In this document: positions 11,827 to 23,234 of the stretch, piece by piece
Layout of the letters: each line of letters begins with the position of its first letter
Position numbering within the stretch: position 1 is the stretch's first letter
Source of the DNA: Poa pratensis
Taxonomy: Eukaryota; Streptophyta; Magnoliopsida; Poales; Poaceae
Assembly (NCBI GenBank): GCA_947311845.1
Contig: CAMZMU010000041.1
Span: forward strand, 133,737,975-133,801,974
DNA: 64,000 bases
Reading direction: 5' to 3'
Translations under genes and position numbers: made by a program
The notes under the pieces: generated by a model
Told to the model about the DNA's origin: nothing
The model's input: the letters and a program-made list of their open reading frames with translations, nothing else
Database searches by the model: none

Positions 11827-11839
11827 TGGTATCAGAGCC
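11827..11839 (+). other. T primer binding site (tRNA-iMet)
   Basis: TGGTATCAGAGCC, complementary to the 3' end of initiator tRNA-Met, starting 4 bases after the LTR end. Confidence 0.9.
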
Positions 11840-12056
11840 ATCCTGACTTTAGGAAACCTTAGTTAGCATGGTCGTCAAATATTACAAAAGGATTAATTTC
11901 TAAAAGAAAGAGTGAAGTATTTTTGAAAACTGCTTATCTCCAATCCTCTTACTTATGCAAAAATTTATTCTCATTAAACATTACAATTTCCTTAGTATCC
12001 TTAAAATTTTGTGCACTTATCATCCACTAACTTAAAATTTTGCTTAAAAATTGTAG

Positions 12057-12889
12057 ATGGCACTCCACTGGACCGAGTTCGTTCAGCTTGAGAAGGATAG
12101 CAAGCTGACGTTCGAGAGTGACTTGTTCGAGTTGAGCAAGCTGTTAGGTCGCCCCGCTCCAGAGTTTGAGGGAGCTCAGATTGATGTTCACGGTGTCGGA
12201 AGGCTGAGCTGGCTCATCAGGTCGTCAGTTCGCAGGAACATCAAGTCTCCCAGTTCCAGGACGCTCGTCTTCACCACCAAGGAGGCCACCTGGGTTGACG
12301 GTCTCTGTACTGCTACACAGAGGATGCTAGCCCGACTTTGTGAGGAGCACAAGGCGGAGTTAGTAGACTCCCGTTTCCGGTTCTACGGGAGGCGCAACTG
12401 CGACGGACACCCTACTCCTTCCCCTTGCCACCCGATGTTTGGGAGCTACATCATGGACATGGAGCTCTTACTTCAGCACACCAGGATGATCTGATGCGCA
12501 CTAGGATTCAGCTTCGCTTTGACCGCGAGTCGCTCGTTGAGCTTCGCGAGAATGAGGAGAAGCTGCTGGAGGAGAAGGTCGCTCTTCTCGGAAGAGGGCC
12601 CAGCTGAGGAGGACCATCGTGAAGCTCCGCAAAAGGTGGCGGAGCAGGACCAGCTGATCGAGGATCTAGAGCACCATACTGACGAGATGGAGGAGGAGGG
12701 CGAGGATCTCCGCAAGGAGAACAACGCTTTCCTCAGTGACGATGATGACTTTGTGGAGGAGATGGACTGTGAGGAGGAGGATGATGAGGAGGAGTTAGTT
12801 GACGAGGAGGAGGAGCCACTCGAGGCAGTTCTCGAGGACGAGGAGGAGGATCCCGAGGAGCCACCTACCAGTCAGATGCTGACGTGTTA
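12057..12889 (+). pseudogene. T upstream ORF: unknown protein with coiled coil and acidic tail
   Basis: A separate coding block lies between the PBS and gag. The first frame (12057-12494, starting MALHWTEFVQLEKDSKL) has no domain I recognise. After one shift near 12480 the chain continues with a Glu/Leu-rich segment (RENEEKLLEEKVALL), and after a second shift near 12590 with an extremely acidic stretch of Glu and Asp runs, ending at TAG 12887-12889. Joined, this would be about 275 residues: an N-terminal folded part, a predicted coiled coil and a polyacidic tail. It is not a standard gag. Extra proteins upstream of gag exist in some plant chromovirus families, but I cannot assign a role. Confidence 0.6.
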
Positions 12890-13221
12890 GAGCTGGAGGT
12901 TCCACCTCAGTAGGCGAGTGACTTGATCACTACCGCAGGATTAGGTTGACCCCTATCGCTAGTCGAGTAGAAGTAGTGGTTCTTTTGGAAACCAGATGCT
13001 ATGTATCTTAGATGTAAGGTGATGTTGTAAGCTTGAGTTGTAAGCTTGATGTTGTTGTGAACTCCTTGATGTGATGTTTGTGAAATATAAGTATGTTTGT
13101 CTTGTTAGATCTGTGTGAAATATTTTCATATAATCCTTAAATTAATCAACCACTTGCGAAATCGTCTTTTCCCTTAGTCGAACTTTTCTTGCCTTGCCTC
13201 TTATACCCGGTGTGCTTCAGG

Positions 13222-13379
13222 ATGCCGCCCGTCGCGACAATACGGGAGGATCAGGATCAGCACCACCACCACCGGACCCAACCCCCGCCAACTTCTCGCG
13301 CTTATCATGGAGGAACGTGAAAATGCCCGGCAGGAGCGCCAGGCTCATCTCACTGCCCTGCAACAACTCGCAGCCGCTT

Positions 13380-13436
<57 letters not shown>

Positions 13437-14395
13437 GTGGTAATGGCAATGGCAATGAGAACCAGCGATCCACCTTAGGCGATTTCCAGAAACCAACCCA
13501 CCTACCTTCTCCAAGGGACTTCACCCACTGGAAGCCGATGATTGGCTTCTTACCATCGGGAACAATCTGGAAGTTGCTGCTGTAGGAGACAATGAAAAGG
13601 TGCTGTATGCAACCCACTATCTTGCTGGACCTGCACGAGCTTGGTGGGAAGCTACCAAGGCTCTCCAGCAGGCTGACCACGTCATCAACTGGGCTGAGTT
13701 CAAGGAGAAGTTTCGCAAGAAGCACATTCTGGACTCATTGATAGGAAGAAGGATGAATTCCGCAAGCTGAGGCAGGGAAGTAGAGATGTGGTCGGTATCT
13801 GGAGTTTACCGACTTATCTCGGTATGCTCCGAGGACACCGACAAGAGAGAAGAAGATGGAACGTTTCATGGTGGCTTCATGATGAACTGCAGTGTGCTTT
13901 GGTTGTCCATGACTTCCGTGATCTGGAGTCACTTGTGGACAAAGCCATCCAGCTGGAGACCAAGCGCAAGTCTATGTTGAAGGTCGCAAGAGGAGGATGA
14001 ATGCTCAGGAAGGTTCGAGCAGTCAGAAGCCTCGTATCTTTCAGCAAAACCCCAAACCTGCCTATCGACCACCCCAAGCTCCACGCCCCAATTTCCCTAA
14101 CCGCCCAAACAACTTCAACCGCCCCAATGACAATAACCGTCCCAGAGGAAACTTCAACAACTTCAACCCCAATGCCAATGTTGTCTGCTTTGAATGTGGC
14201 AACAAAGGTCACTACTCCAGAGAATGCCCCAATCCCAAGAGGAATGTTCAGCGCCCCAATGCACCGAACAATGGTCAAGGCCGCAATGGAAATGGTAATG
14301 GCAAGAATGCCGCACCCCGCGGAAATGCTGCTGTTGTCAAGGGTCGTCTGCACCACATCAATGCTGAAGAAGCTCAGATGCGCCGATGTTGTGCT
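13222..14395 (+). pseudogene. T gag (capsid and zinc knuckle), frameshifted
   Basis: The probable start is MPPVATIRED at 13222. A His/Pro-rich start and an Asn run encoded by a CAA microsatellite precede the retrotransposon gag (PF03732-type) core: YLAGPARAWWEATK near 13620, then WAEFKEKFRKKHI, and DLESLVDKAIQLE near 13925. A canonical CCHC zinc knuckle, CFECGNKGHYSREC, is at 14186-14227 inside an Asn/Pro/Arg-rich RNA-binding region. At least four frame changes occur (near 13310, 13500, 13735 and 13830-13870), so no Gag can be made from it. Confidence 0.88.
13381..13434 (+). repeat. (CAA)18 microsatellite within gag
   Basis: Eighteen uninterrupted CAA units, encoding a poly-Asn run in the gag frame. 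A useful length-polymorphic site. Confidence 0.95.
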
Positions 14396-16372
14396 GGGTA
14401 CGTTCCTTGTCAACTCAGTACCTGCAACTGTTCTGTTTGATTCTGGTGCAACACATTCATTTGTTACCGAGGAGTTTGTTGCTAAGGGAGGTTTAGTAGA
14501 AGGCTTCCTAACTAAAACCTTGAGTATACAAATCCCTCCACCCTAGAAACCAAGAGATTTTGTCCAAATACTGCCATAGAGATTTCAGGCGAAAAATTTG
14601 CAGCCGACCTAATTTTTAGGAACCCAAGGCATAGATGTCATACTCGGTATGAATTGGCTAGCCAAGTACCATGGTCGAATTGACTGTGCCAGAAGAGCTG
14701 TATCCATCACCACCGACAAAGAAGTAGAAGTGGAGTATGTGTCTGAACCCAATCACTCCCAACCAGGCTGCCATGAGAGCATAGCTCGACCCACCCTAGA
14801 TGAGATCCGTGTTGTTCACCTATTCCGAGATGTTTTCCCTGAGGAATTGCCTGGTATGCCGCCAGACCGGGAAATTGAGTTCATAATTGAGCTTATCCCA
14901 GGAACAGCCCCAATATCCCAAAGGCCTTATCGGATGAATCCGGAAGAACTGGTTGAGTTGAAGAAGCAGTTGGCAGATATGCTCAGCAAAGGACTTGTTC
15001 GTCCAAGTGCTTCACCCTGGGGATCACCCATTATTTTTGTGGACAAGAGAGACGGTACCACACGACTGTGTGTGGATTATCGCAGGCTAAATGACGTGAC
15101 CATTAAAAACAAGTATCCCCTTCCCAAGATCGAGGATCTGTTCGATCAGATGAACGGAGCCCGAGTCTTTTCAAGATCGATCTTCGGACAGGTTACCATC
15201 AGTTGAAGATCGAGAGACAGACATTCCCAAGACCGCCTTCACCACCGTTACGGTTTGTTTGAATACACCGTGATGTCCTTTGGTCTGACCAATGCCCCAG
15301 CCTATTTCATGAATCTCATGAACAAGATTTTCATGGAGTACCTCGACAAGTTCGTGGTAGTTTTCCTTGATGACATCCTTATTTATTCCAAGACCGAAGA
15401 AGAGCATGCTGAACACCTGCGTCTAGTTTTGGAGACCCTCCGAGAGCACCAGCTGTATGCCAAGCTTAGCAAGTGTGAGTTTTGGCTCAGTGAAGTGGCT
15501 TTCTCGGACACATAGTATCTGCTGGAGGAATTTCTGTTGACCCAGAGAAGATCCAAGCCATTATTGACTGGTTATCCCCAACCAGTGTGACTGAAATCCG
15601 AAGCTTTCTCGGACTCGCCGGTTATTACCGCAAGTTCGTTGAAGGATTTTCCAGTATAGCCAAGCCTTGACCCAACTGTTGAAGAAGGACAAGAAATTTG
15701 AATGGACTCAGAAGTGCGAAGATAGTTTCCAAGAGTTGAAGAAGAGACTAACCTCACCCCAATCCTGGTTATGCCAGACGTCACCCAGAGTTTCGACGTG
15801 TATTGCGATGCATCACGCCTCGGACTTGGTTGCGTTCTGATGCAAGAAGGCAAAGTTGTGTCGTACCTGTCCCGGCAGTTGCGACCGCATGAAGAGAATT
15901 ACCCAACCCATGACCTGGAATTAGCTGCTGTTGTCCTTGCTCTTAAAAAGTGGCGTCCCTATCTTGCGGGACATCGCTGTGAGATCTATACGGATCATAA
16001 AGCTTGAAGTATATTTTCACCCAGAAGGAGTTGAACCTGCGACAGAGGAGATGGATGGAATTAATCAAGGATTATGATATTGGAATCCACTATCACCCCG
16101 GAAAGGCTAATGTAGTTGCCGATGCCCTTAGTCGCAAACCCTGTACCCTGAATGCCTTGATCCAAGCCGAACAACCAGCCTTGTTCAAAGAGTTCGAAGA
16201 TTTTGGACTAGAACTTGTTAGCCATGGATATCTCGCCAATTTGGAGTTAGCCCCAACCCTGATGGATCAAATCAAAGAAGCCCAAAAAGGTCATGAAAGC
16301 ATTGAAGGAATTAGGAAGAAGATTCCCTCGGCAAAGCACCCGGTTTTACCGAAGATGCTGAAGGAGTGCTGA
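14396..16372 (+). pseudogene. T pol, first half: protease, reverse transcriptase, RNase H
   Basis: The aspartic protease motif FDSGATHSF is at 14436-14462. The RT begins with [15 protein letters not shown], followed by [18 protein letters not shown] and [10 protein letters not shown]. The catalytic box is VVFLDDIL near 15357-15380, with the usual Tyr replaced by Phe-Leu. RNase H is recognised by [16 protein letters not shown] near 15790, a [14 protein letters not shown] helix, and IYTDHKA / [10 protein letters not shown] near 15990-16140. Together these would copy the RNA into DNA. Frame changes near 14560-14620, 15170-15250, 15500, 15660, 15755 and 16005 disrupt it. All domains are otherwise colinear and complete in length. 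Confidence 0.92.
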
Positions 16373-17694
16373 AATTCAATGATCGTATCTGTGTGCCCAA
16401 TGTCACGGAACTTAAGGAGTTAATCCTGAAGGAAGCCCATGAGACCCCTTATTCAATCCACCCCGGCGGAACCAAGATGTACCAAGACCTTCGAGAAAGA
16501 TTTTGGTGGCATGGAATGAAGCGAGAGATTGGTTCTTTTGTAGCCAAGTGTGACATCTGTCAGCGAGTCAAGGCTGAACATCAGCGGCCCGCTGGATTGC
16601 TTCAACCTTTGAAAGTTCCCGAGTGGAAGTGGGATGAGATTGGAATGGATTTTATTACCGGACTTCCAAGATCCAACCGAGGCCATGATTCAATCTGGGT
16701 CATCGTTGATCGATTGACCAAGGTTGCTCATTTATTCCTGTCAAGACCACTTATCGGAGCTCAGTTAGCAGACTTGTATATTTCCAGAATAGTAAGCCTG
16801 CATGGTGTGCCTAAGAAGATTGTATCTGATAGAGGTACGCAATTCACCTCAAGATTCTGGAAATCCCTTCATGAAGCCCTCGGAACCAAGTTAGCATTTA
16901 GCACAGCTTATCATCCCCAGACCGATGGCCAAACTGAAGAGTGAACCAGATATTGGAGGACATGCTTCGCGCATGTGTTCTATCCTATGGTTCCAAGTGG
17001 GAAGATTGTCTTCCGTTTGCAGAGTTCTCATACAACAACAGTTATCAGTCCAGTCTGCAAATGGCCCCTTTTGAAGCCCTTTACGGCAAGAAGTGTCGTA
17101 CACCCCTGAATTGGTCCGATACCGGAGAAAGCAAATTGTTTGGACCAGATACCCTCCGTGAAGCTGAAGAGCAAGTTCAGCTTATTCGTGAACGCCTCAA
17201 AACTGCCCAATCCCGTCAGAAGAGTTACGCTGACACCAAGCGCCGTGACCTCACTTTCAGTGTCGGAGATTATGTTTATCTCCGAGTGACACCCCTCAAA
17301 GGAATGCAGTTTCCATGTCAAGGAAAGTTAGCGCCAAGGTATATTGGACCCTTCAAGATCATCGCTCGTCGAGGAGAAGTATCCTATCAGCTGGAATTGC
17401 CACCGGAGTTAGGAGATTATCATGATGTCTTCCACATTTCCTTGCTCCGGAAGTGTCTTGAAGTTCCTGACCAGCCTGATGTTTTCAAAAACATCGACCA
17501 CCTCTCCATCGACCTGAACCAAGATGACTTATCGCGAGAGACCCCTCAAGATTCTCGAAGAAGATGTTCGTGTTACCCGAAGGCGTGCGATCAAGTTTTA
17601 CAAAGTCCAGTGGACTAACCACTCTGAAGAAGAAGCAACTTGGGAACGTGAAGATTATCTTAGGAGCGAATTCCCAGACCTCTTTAGTACCTAA
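16373..17694 (+). pseudogene. T pol, second half: integrase with chromodomain-like C-terminus
   Basis: The zinc-binding HHCC region precedes CDICQRVKAEHQ near 16550. The DDE core has Asp in GMDFITGLP near 16640, Asp in VSDRGTQFTS near 16825, and the Glu near TDGQTEE 16925, where a one-base loss introduces a stop. The C-terminal part has VGDYVYLRVTPLKG and PRYIGPFKII, typical of gypsy integrases. After another frame change near 17525 comes a chromodomain-like tail (FYKVQW, EATWEREDYLR) ending in TAA at 17692-17694. A chromodomain on integrase directs insertion to marked chromatin and defines chromoviruses. Confidence 0.92.
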
Positions 17695-17725
17695 GCCTAG
17701 CAAATCTCGGGACGAGATTTATTTT

Positions 17726-17738
17726 AAGGAGGGAAGGA
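17726..17738 (+). other. T polypurine tract
   Basis: AAGGAGGGAAGGA one base before the 3' LTR. Its position and composition fit the primer for plus-strand DNA. Confidence 0.85.
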
Positions 17739-17739
17739 T

Positions 17740-20700
17740 TGTAACATCCCAAAATTATTAACAAGTATTATTAATTCCAAAAATGAGAGCCAACAAAAAC
17801 TTTTGTTAAATTATATGTGTTGATCTCATATTCTTGCTTGTGTTGTTTATTTCTTCTTGTTGTGTGTTGCTTGCTCTAAAGAAACATGAGAAAAGAAGAG
17901 GAATAAAAAAAGCAAAACAAGAAAAATAAATGTGGCAAGTGCCACACAAATTCTCCAAGTGAGGATCTCATTTTGTTTCCAACAAAATTCAGTGGAGTGG
18001 TATTGCAAACCCTCCCATTTCATCCTTACTACTTATCTCTCTCAAATATATTTTCAAACTAGTTTTAAAAATTCAAAAGTAAACAAAGTAAAAATAAATT
18101 AAAATGCCATAATTGAAACACTATAAAAGAAAATGTTTCAAAACATTTTATTTTGCAAAGCCAATTTTTGTGGAGCTTCTGCACTTATGGAAGGCCCACA
18201 AATTTTGCCAAATTTTTATAAATTGATTTAGTGCCTCAAATTAAATCAAGAAGTACTACTGCAATTAAACAGAAGGACTAAAAAGTAATTAGAAGAAAGA
18301 AGAAGGAAAAGAAGCAACGCACAGGAGCCAGGGGTTTTTGCAAAACCGTCTTCGTCTACCTCCCCTAGCTCACTGTGTGCGTGCGTGTCGCCGTCGCTGT
18401 GGTCGTCGTCGCCGATTCCAGGCCCCCAGGGCCCCCCTGCTCGCGTTCTCCCTCGCCCCCGTACCTCTGCGGCCTCTGCAGGCAGAGGAGAGCCTCTCCC
18501 CTCGCCATTACGGAGTTGTCCCCCGATGCCCGCCGCGGAGGAGTTGGACGGCGCCGGTGAAATTGGCCCGCCCCCTTGCTCCTCGACATGCGCTGCTCGC
18601 TCCCGAAACCTTCTAGAACCTCCTCAGACCCCGCTCGCCCTCGCATTGCCACGCCTCGCCCCTCACGGCCTCGAATTAGAGAGGAGTTCCCGCCGGCGAG
18701 CTGCGGACGTGCTTGCACCCGTCCACCGTACGCCGCCTCCTACGCTATAAAACCACCCCTCACCCCTCTGAAGAAGCACACACCCCACTCCCTCACTCCC
18801 CCTCTCCAATCTCACCGTGAGCCGCCGGAAGGGAGTGCCGTGCCGAAGCTCTGCCGCCGACGAGGTCCGTCGTGGCCGCAGCGCCTCTCTGCTCCACTCT
18901 CTCCCCTCTGGCCCGTGATCTCTTCCCACTGCTTCACCACACTCACCCGACCCTTTTCCCTCTGGATAGTGCCCAGGAACGCCGTAGGGAGCTCGCCGGA
19001 GTAGCTGCCGTGGCCGTGGGAAGTTCGTCGACACGCCGCCAGAGCTAGACGCCGTCCCAGCAAGCAGGACTCAGCCAGGACGATCGCTCGAGCCTCCACC
19101 GCCGTTTCGCGTCATCGCCATGCCTTCCCGTGCCCCCTAGGTGAGAAATCCGTCCACCACATCGCCGCCGGCGCGGCAGCGCCGCCAAATCATGGTCGCC
19201 GTCATCGCGTCGCACGTGGACCGTTGGATCTCGATCCAACGGTTGCGTACCGTTTCGTGTATTAGAGAGAAAGAGAGAGACTGACGAGCGGGCCCTGTTC
19301 ATCAGGGTTTTATTAATTTTCCCGCGTGCGCTGTGCCGCTGACCAATGGGTCCCCCGTGTCAGCAATTTCAACATTATCCACAACAGTGGATTTTCGTAA
19401 TTTGAATTCTCTGAAATTTTCAGTACTGGACCCAACTTCAAAAATCAATAACTTGAGATTTAGGAATCCAAATAAATCAAACTCAATTGTTCTGAAAAGC
19501 TTATGAAAATTTTAACCAACCCAATTGGTCTCATCTCATTTAATTAAATGAATAAAAAGTGTTATTAAAAATACTACAGAAGGTGTAAAATCTAAACTTG
19601 TTTGTTTCTGATACTCTGTTAGTCCAAATAATTCCAAACCAATTTTTGCTAGCTTAGTACTGCCTAGTATTAGCTCCCCTAATTTTGGTTGAATTAATGA
19701 AGCAATATTAGTTGTTGACAATAAGTTAAACCCTTCTGGACTAAAACAAATAAATATATTTAGTGCTAGACCCAAATAAGTTAGAACCAATTTTGTTAGC
19801 TCACATATAACCATGTTTACTTACCCCTAAAAGGATTTAATTTTTGGAACAACAGAACATATTTGATTGCCAAAACTTGATTATTAAGCTACTGGATTCA
19901 AACCAATGTGTAGGGAGTTTGGTAACTCCAAATGATCCAAATCAAATTGAGTTGTCTTCTACACATCATTAGCTTTCCATAGAATTTTAGTTTGTATTTT
20001 TGTGACCAACAGAACTCAAGTTGTGCAATTAAACATGTTTAACAAGTTTCTGCCATAATTTGGACATAAACAAATAATGTTTAATTCAATTATTTTGAAA
20101 CCAAATTGTATTGTTTGATGTGTGCAGTAGCTATTTGTGGTGTTTATGATTGTTATGTTGAAATGATTGCTTGAGTAGTTTAGTGATTGGTTGTATTTGT
20201 TTGCTTATTAATTAGACGAGAACGTTGTCGAATTTATCGAGGAGGGGGAATTTGTTGAACCTGAAGATCAAGATCAAGGCCACTTTGCCGAGCAAGGCAA
20301 GCTACTCTCTGAGCTTGCACCTAAATATATATGCATCTACTTTGATCAAAGGATCACTCTTAAGGCAATGGTTTACAAAACCTTTTCGAAAAATATATGG
20401 ATATTATTTTGCCACCCTATGTAGTAGTTATATAAAACTTGAGGATGGAAAACAATGTTGTTTATTCAAAACTCCTTTGGAAATACTTGTGTGGAGGTGA
20501 ACTACCGAGATGTCGGTGTTGAACTGAAGCAGTGGATAATTGAGTTATTTGGGAAAAATGCACAGTGTGTCTTTGTACTTACGTCAACCAGCCGATACTC
20601 TGTGCGACCACATTCACCACATATGGGAAAGGGCTTAGTCATATAATTTGCTCTTATTAGTATGGGATACCTCATCGACGGAGATGACTCCGTTATGCAT

Positions 20701-21740
20701 GAGGGGATGGTTAGTGAAATCCCCTGACCTGGGTCCTCGCTCAAACTCTATGGAAAGATAAGGAGGAGGATTGAAGACTTCATAAATGTGGTCGCCGGGA
20801 AAAAACATATGAGTCCTCACACTTAGGGTTGCCGACGGGACCTGACTGAGTGTCGATGGGAATTATCATATGGAAGGATCCTATACTAGCATGAGCAAAG
20901 GAGAGGCTATGGCCGGTGGCTCAACTTCGCATACACCTTGTATGGCGGGACGTGGCTGACACGATGAGTTACTAGATGGATGTGGGATAAAAGCATGCTA
21001 CCTCTACAGAGGGTTAAAAACTATTCGAATAGCCGAGTCCTCGGATATGGACAGTTGGGAGGCCCTACTCTGACCTTTGTGCAAGTTTTGAAAAGAATTG
21101 AGTTTTAAAAAGAAAAAAATGAAATGGTGTACCTATACCTACGGATCGGTATGAGGTTGTTGATGGAAAAAGGGAACCATGGTGAACTATGGTTGGAAAA
21201 GGAGGAGTTTTTGGAGAAATAGATAAAATGATGAATTTATTCAAAGATGGTTACAAAACTCTTCTTACCTTTTTCAATAAAGATATAGAGATGTTTTAGG
21301 AAAATAAAAGTTTGAAATTAAATTAAAACTAGTGCATACTCATGTTGGGGTAGTTTGCGAGTACATTCAAATGTACTCATATTGGTTTCGTCCCTGGCTA
21401 TTGTCCTAGCCAGACTACAAGGAGGAGCACTACGCCGAGCAGGAGTATGGTGACTTCTATGCGAACTAAGGATCTCCACAAGTCAGCTGCCTGTCGGGTC
21501 GTCGTTGTTAGAATGATGTCTACCACTCCGTAGCTTCCGCTGATATTTTGGTATGGCCCTTGAAGGCACCTATGTAAGAACTTGGTCTAAATGACCATTT
21601 ATGTAAGACTTTTAATTCGGTACTGTAATGGATGTAAACTTTGGTATCCAATTCGGATTATGTGCAACGACAGACTGATCACGGGATCGTTGTGTTAAGC
21701 ATAATCGGGTATTTCGGACAGCTAGTCTGGGGTCCCCACA
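17740..21740 (+). repeat. T 3' LTR
   Basis: 4001 bases, colinear with the 5' LTR from TGTAACATCCC to GGTCCCCACA, with substitutions and 1-10-base indels spread along its length. One example is an extra segment around ctcgacatgcgctgctcg near 18580. Confidence 0.92.
18746..18752 (+). promoter_or_regulatory. Candidate TATA box in T 3' LTR
   Basis: TATAAAA at the position matching 8826-8832. If active, it would drive transcription outward into X. Confidence 0.5.
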
Positions 21741-21745
21741 AAGAT
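21741..21745. repeat. Target site duplication of T (right)
   Basis: AAGAT, the partner of 7827-7831. Confidence 0.92.
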
Positions 21746-23205
21746 GCCACAGTGCCAGTTCATGTTTTATGCTGTTTTTGTATTCCAGAAAAGCTATTCT
21801 GGAAATATTCTCGAAATTGGACGAAACCTGGACAGGACCTCCTATTTTTCCAACACGTACACGGAGTCCAAGGAGAGACAGAGACGACCCAGGAGGCAGC
21901 CACACCATGGGGCGGCACGGGCCCACCTCCTGCCACGCCGTGGGGTGGTGTGGCCCCCTCGGGTGCCTCCAGCCGCCGCCTTTCGCCTATTTATTCATCT
22001 TCACGGGAAAACCCTAGACACCCGAGCCATTATCCACGAAAAGTTCCAGAGATGCCGCGGTCATCAACCCTAGCTCGGGAGGGTTCAGAAGCTCTTCCCG
22101 GCACCCTGCCGGAGAGGGGAATCATCACCGGAGGGCTCTACATCACCATGCCTACCTCCGGAGTGATGCGTGAGTAGTTCATCTTTGGACTACGGGTCCA
22201 TAGCAGTAGCTAGATTGTTGTCTCGCCACTTTATGCTATCATGTTTAGATCTTGTGAGCTGCCTATCATGATCAAGATCATCTTATTGTAATGCTACATG
22301 TTGTGTTTGCTGGGATCCGATGAATATTGAATACTATGTCAAGTTGATTATCAATCTATCTTATATGTTATTTATGATCTTGCATGCTTTCCGTTACTAG
22401 TAGATGCTTTGGTCAAGTAGATGCTTGTAACTCCAAGAGTTAGTATTTATGCTAGATAGTGGGTTCATGCCTCCGGTAATCTGGGAGAGTGACAGCAACT
22501 TCTAAGATTGTGTATGTGCTGTTCCCACTAGGGATAAAATAACCGATGCTTAGCTTAAGGGTGCGCTGTTAGGTCTAATGCATTTGTTTACATTACGCAC
22601 ATTACTTAATGTGATTATTCGTGCTTGCAACTTAATACCAACGGGGAACTCGGTATTACAACCTGGCGGTGGATTATTAGTCATAGACGCTGTTGGATAA
22701 CGGTCTATGTATTTTGTCGTAATGCCCACATGAATATCATAGTAATCATCATGTCATATATATGCATTGTCATGCGCTCAATATTTTGTCAATTGCCCAG
22801 CCGTAATTTGTTCACCCAGCATGTTAGTTATCTTTTATGGAGAGACACCACTAGTGAACTATGGACCCCGGTCCATTCTTTACACTGATAATACAACCAA
22901 CTGCAATCATTGTTTCTTTTCATTCTCTGCAATTAAACACTATTTTCCACACCATACGTTCAATCCTTTGTTTTCAGCAAGCCGGTTTGAAAAGTGGGAC
23001 ACCCTCACTGTTTCGTTGGGGCAAAGTAGTTTGATTGTGTTGTGTGCAGATTCCACGTCAGCGCGCCACTGACAACCTTCAGAAGTGATTTCTTTACTCC
23101 TACTGGTTCGATTAAACCTTGGTTTCATACTCAGGGAAACTGCTGCTACACTGCTTCATACCTTCCTCTTGGGGTCTCCCAACGAACTAGTGATCCACGT
23201 CATCA
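21746..23205 (+). repeat. X 5' LTR, second part
   Basis: Continues the LTR after the T insertion and ends ccacgtcatca, an imperfect inverted match to the TGATACGT start. The total LTR is about 1.6 kb. Homologous LTR sequence runs in reverse in V (33704-34666) and W (36005-36558 plus 59253-60328). Confidence 0.85.
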
Positions 23206-23217
23206 AGCAAATTTTTC

Positions 23218-23234
23218 GGGCGCCGTTGCCGGGG
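23218..23234 (+). other. X primer binding site (tRNA-Asp-like)
   Basis: GGGCGCCGTTGCCGGGG matches the TGGCGCCGTTGCCGGGG PBS of Athila-type elements except for the first base. It lies 12 bases after the LTR end, and W has the same spacing pattern. Confidence 0.75.

Larger units (their letters stand above)
7832..21740 (+). mobile_element. Element T: Ty3/gypsy chromovirus (Tekay/Del-like), full length, decayed coding
   Basis: Two LTRs of about 4.0 kb start TGTAACATCCC and end GGTCCCCACA, and are flanked by a perfect 5-bp duplication AAGAT. A tRNA-iMet PBS follows the 5' LTR and a purine tract precedes the 3' LTR. The internal order is extra ORF, gag with zinc knuckle, protease, RT, RNase H, integrase and chromodomain-like tail, which defines a chromovirus. 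The very long LTRs favour the Tekay/Del clade. Many frameshifts break the coding region. The LTRs differ by scattered substitutions and small indels, clearly more than in Z. Confidence 0.93.

Noticed and set aside
11827..11839. tRNA-like sequences at PBS positions (also 23218, 45672, 58756, 63625)
   Set aside because: They are short complements of tRNA 3' ends next to LTRs, not tRNA genes; no cloverleaf can be formed around them.
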